A DNA stretch of 64,000 nt from Chondrosia reniformis (taxonomy: Eukaryota; Porifera; Demospongiae; Chondrillida; Chondrillidae), in the NCBI GenBank assembly GCA_947172415.1, contig OX359189.1:4044501-4108500 (forward strand), in the 5' to 3' direction. Numbering within the stretch: the stretch's first letter is position 1; the number at the start of each line of letters is the position of its first letter. Under the pieces are notes generated by a model that saw nothing but the letters and a program-made list of their open reading frames with translations, was not told the origin of the DNA and searched no databases. Positions 63,583 to 64,000 of the stretch are shown one piece after another. The translations under genes and the position numbers were made by a program.

Positions 63583-63684
63583 TGTATGCACTAGATGCAT
63601 GTTTTATTTATATGGACCAGTTATATTTGCATATACTTTTTACTTGTATTAGTTGGTGTCTACTAGTTTTATGTTCTAGTTGTA
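63567..63684 (+). repeat. 13-bp minisatellite, plus orientation
   Basis: Short plus-oriented satellite between the palindrome and the tRNA-like island. It matches 54905-54986. Confidence 0.9.
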
Positions 63685-63942
63685 TGAATAATTGATGTGA
63701 TAATCAAACCACAAGTAATAATCAATGAAACATCATAAAGAGGGAAAAACATGAAAGAAGCAATTGGTGGGAATTGAACCCAGGACAGCTGGTTATGACC
63801 ACCAGTTGCTCTGCCACTGAGCTACAACAGCCACAGCAATGCCTCCCCCATGTTCTCCCTCTTAAACTAAATACAACAAATAATCAGTGTACATTCTTAA
63901 TTAGTGGTGATTCACTTCATCAGACAAGCTGATAATCGGAGA
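63685..63942 (-). mobile_element. tRNA-derived (SINE-like) island
   Basis: A non-satellite island read on the minus strand. A tRNA-like head (63760-63831) is followed by an A/T-rich body (ttctttcatgtttttccctc … attattacttgtggtttgat) toward 63685. Upstream of the head, 63863-63942 is a unique sequence also present at 54987-55065. The tRNA-like part and body are absent from that copy. No target duplication was identified with confidence. Confidence 0.5.
63760..63831 (-). tRNA. tRNA-like sequence, probably SINE head or pseudo-tRNA
   Basis: 72 nt that fold as a cloverleaf: acceptor gctgttg/caattgc (6 of 7 paired), D stem gctc/gagc, T stem with 4 of 5 pairs and loop ttcaatt. The internal promoter boxes are excellent: tagctcagtgg (A box, 63814-63824) and ggttcaattcc (B box, 63770-63780). 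The anticodon loop is 9 nt (tggtcataa), so the identity is uncertain (CAT is the central triplet) and a working tRNA is unlikely. Confidence 0.55.
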
Positions 63943-64000
63943 TGTACTAGTTGTGTGTACTAGTTGTGTGTACCACTTGTATGTACTAGTTGTATGTACT
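63943..64000 (+). repeat. 13-bp minisatellite, plus orientation, running off the window
   Basis: Satellite resumes (gtactagttgtgtgtactag) and matches 55066 onward. Confidence 0.9.

Noticed and set aside
63760..63831. Functional tRNA-Met gene
   Set aside because: The anticodon loop is 9 nt and two stems have mismatches. The surrounding repeat context fits a SINE head or pseudogene better.
1..64000. Telomeric repeat or centromere
   Set aside because: The unit is not a known telomere repeat, and nothing in the sequence shows centromere function; location data would be needed.

Overview
The window is eukaryotic and almost certainly from an invertebrate animal. About three quarters of it is one degenerate minisatellite with a 13-bp unit (ctagttgtatgta and variants). 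Into this are inserted Penelope-like elements (PLEs), a Tc1/mariner-related DNA transposon, a pogo/Tigger deletion derivative, a CsRn1-type Ty3/Gypsy retrotransposon, a tRNA-derived repeat and a recurring roughly 0.8-kb element called X here. I see no host protein-coding gene. All recognisable proteins belong to mobile elements, and each is broken or truncated. The lineage cannot be resolved from this sequence.

Layout: 1-34236 is satellite in the plus orientation, interrupted by a PLE reverse-transcriptase fragment (3412-4862, minus), a TA-flanked DNA transposon (7046-9855), a 190-bp fold-back PLE derivative (13417-13606), X1 (15044-15885), a pogo/Tigger derivative (16857-17393), X2 (24228-24354), a 2.5-kb tandem duplication (24358-28938), a 982-bp fold-back PLE with a GIY-YIG endonuclease domain (30631-31612) and X3 (33387-34197). 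At 34237-34243 the satellite flips to the minus orientation and stays so, with X4 inside it, up to a 200-N gap (41458-41657). Between the two gaps lies a piece exactly 18,000 bp long (41658-59657). It holds a PLE endonuclease tail, plus satellite, X5, minus satellite with X6, plus satellite, and a Gypsy element cut by the second gap (59658-59857). After that gap the minus satellite resumes, flips to plus at 63566 and ends with a tRNA-like repeat.

The two halves flanking the 18-kb piece (…ctggttc | atacaactag…) join exactly into the sequence found uninterrupted at 51424/51425. Much of the 18-kb piece is a second copy of the flanking DNA, including the same inversion breakpoint. The simplest reading is that a scaffolder split one contig and placed a haplotig or paralogous fragment into the break.

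System-level view: the satellite grows by segmental duplication and inversion and acts as a landing pad. Copies of the array without an insertion serve as internal empty sites, which show target-site duplications for two PLE-derived insertions. Three independent PLE ends share an E2F-like site, a TATA box and a hammerhead-like CTGANGA…GAAAC motif, in that order. X carries 123-bp (41-codon) units built of two related halves, varies from one to three units per copy, and has been amplified together with the array.
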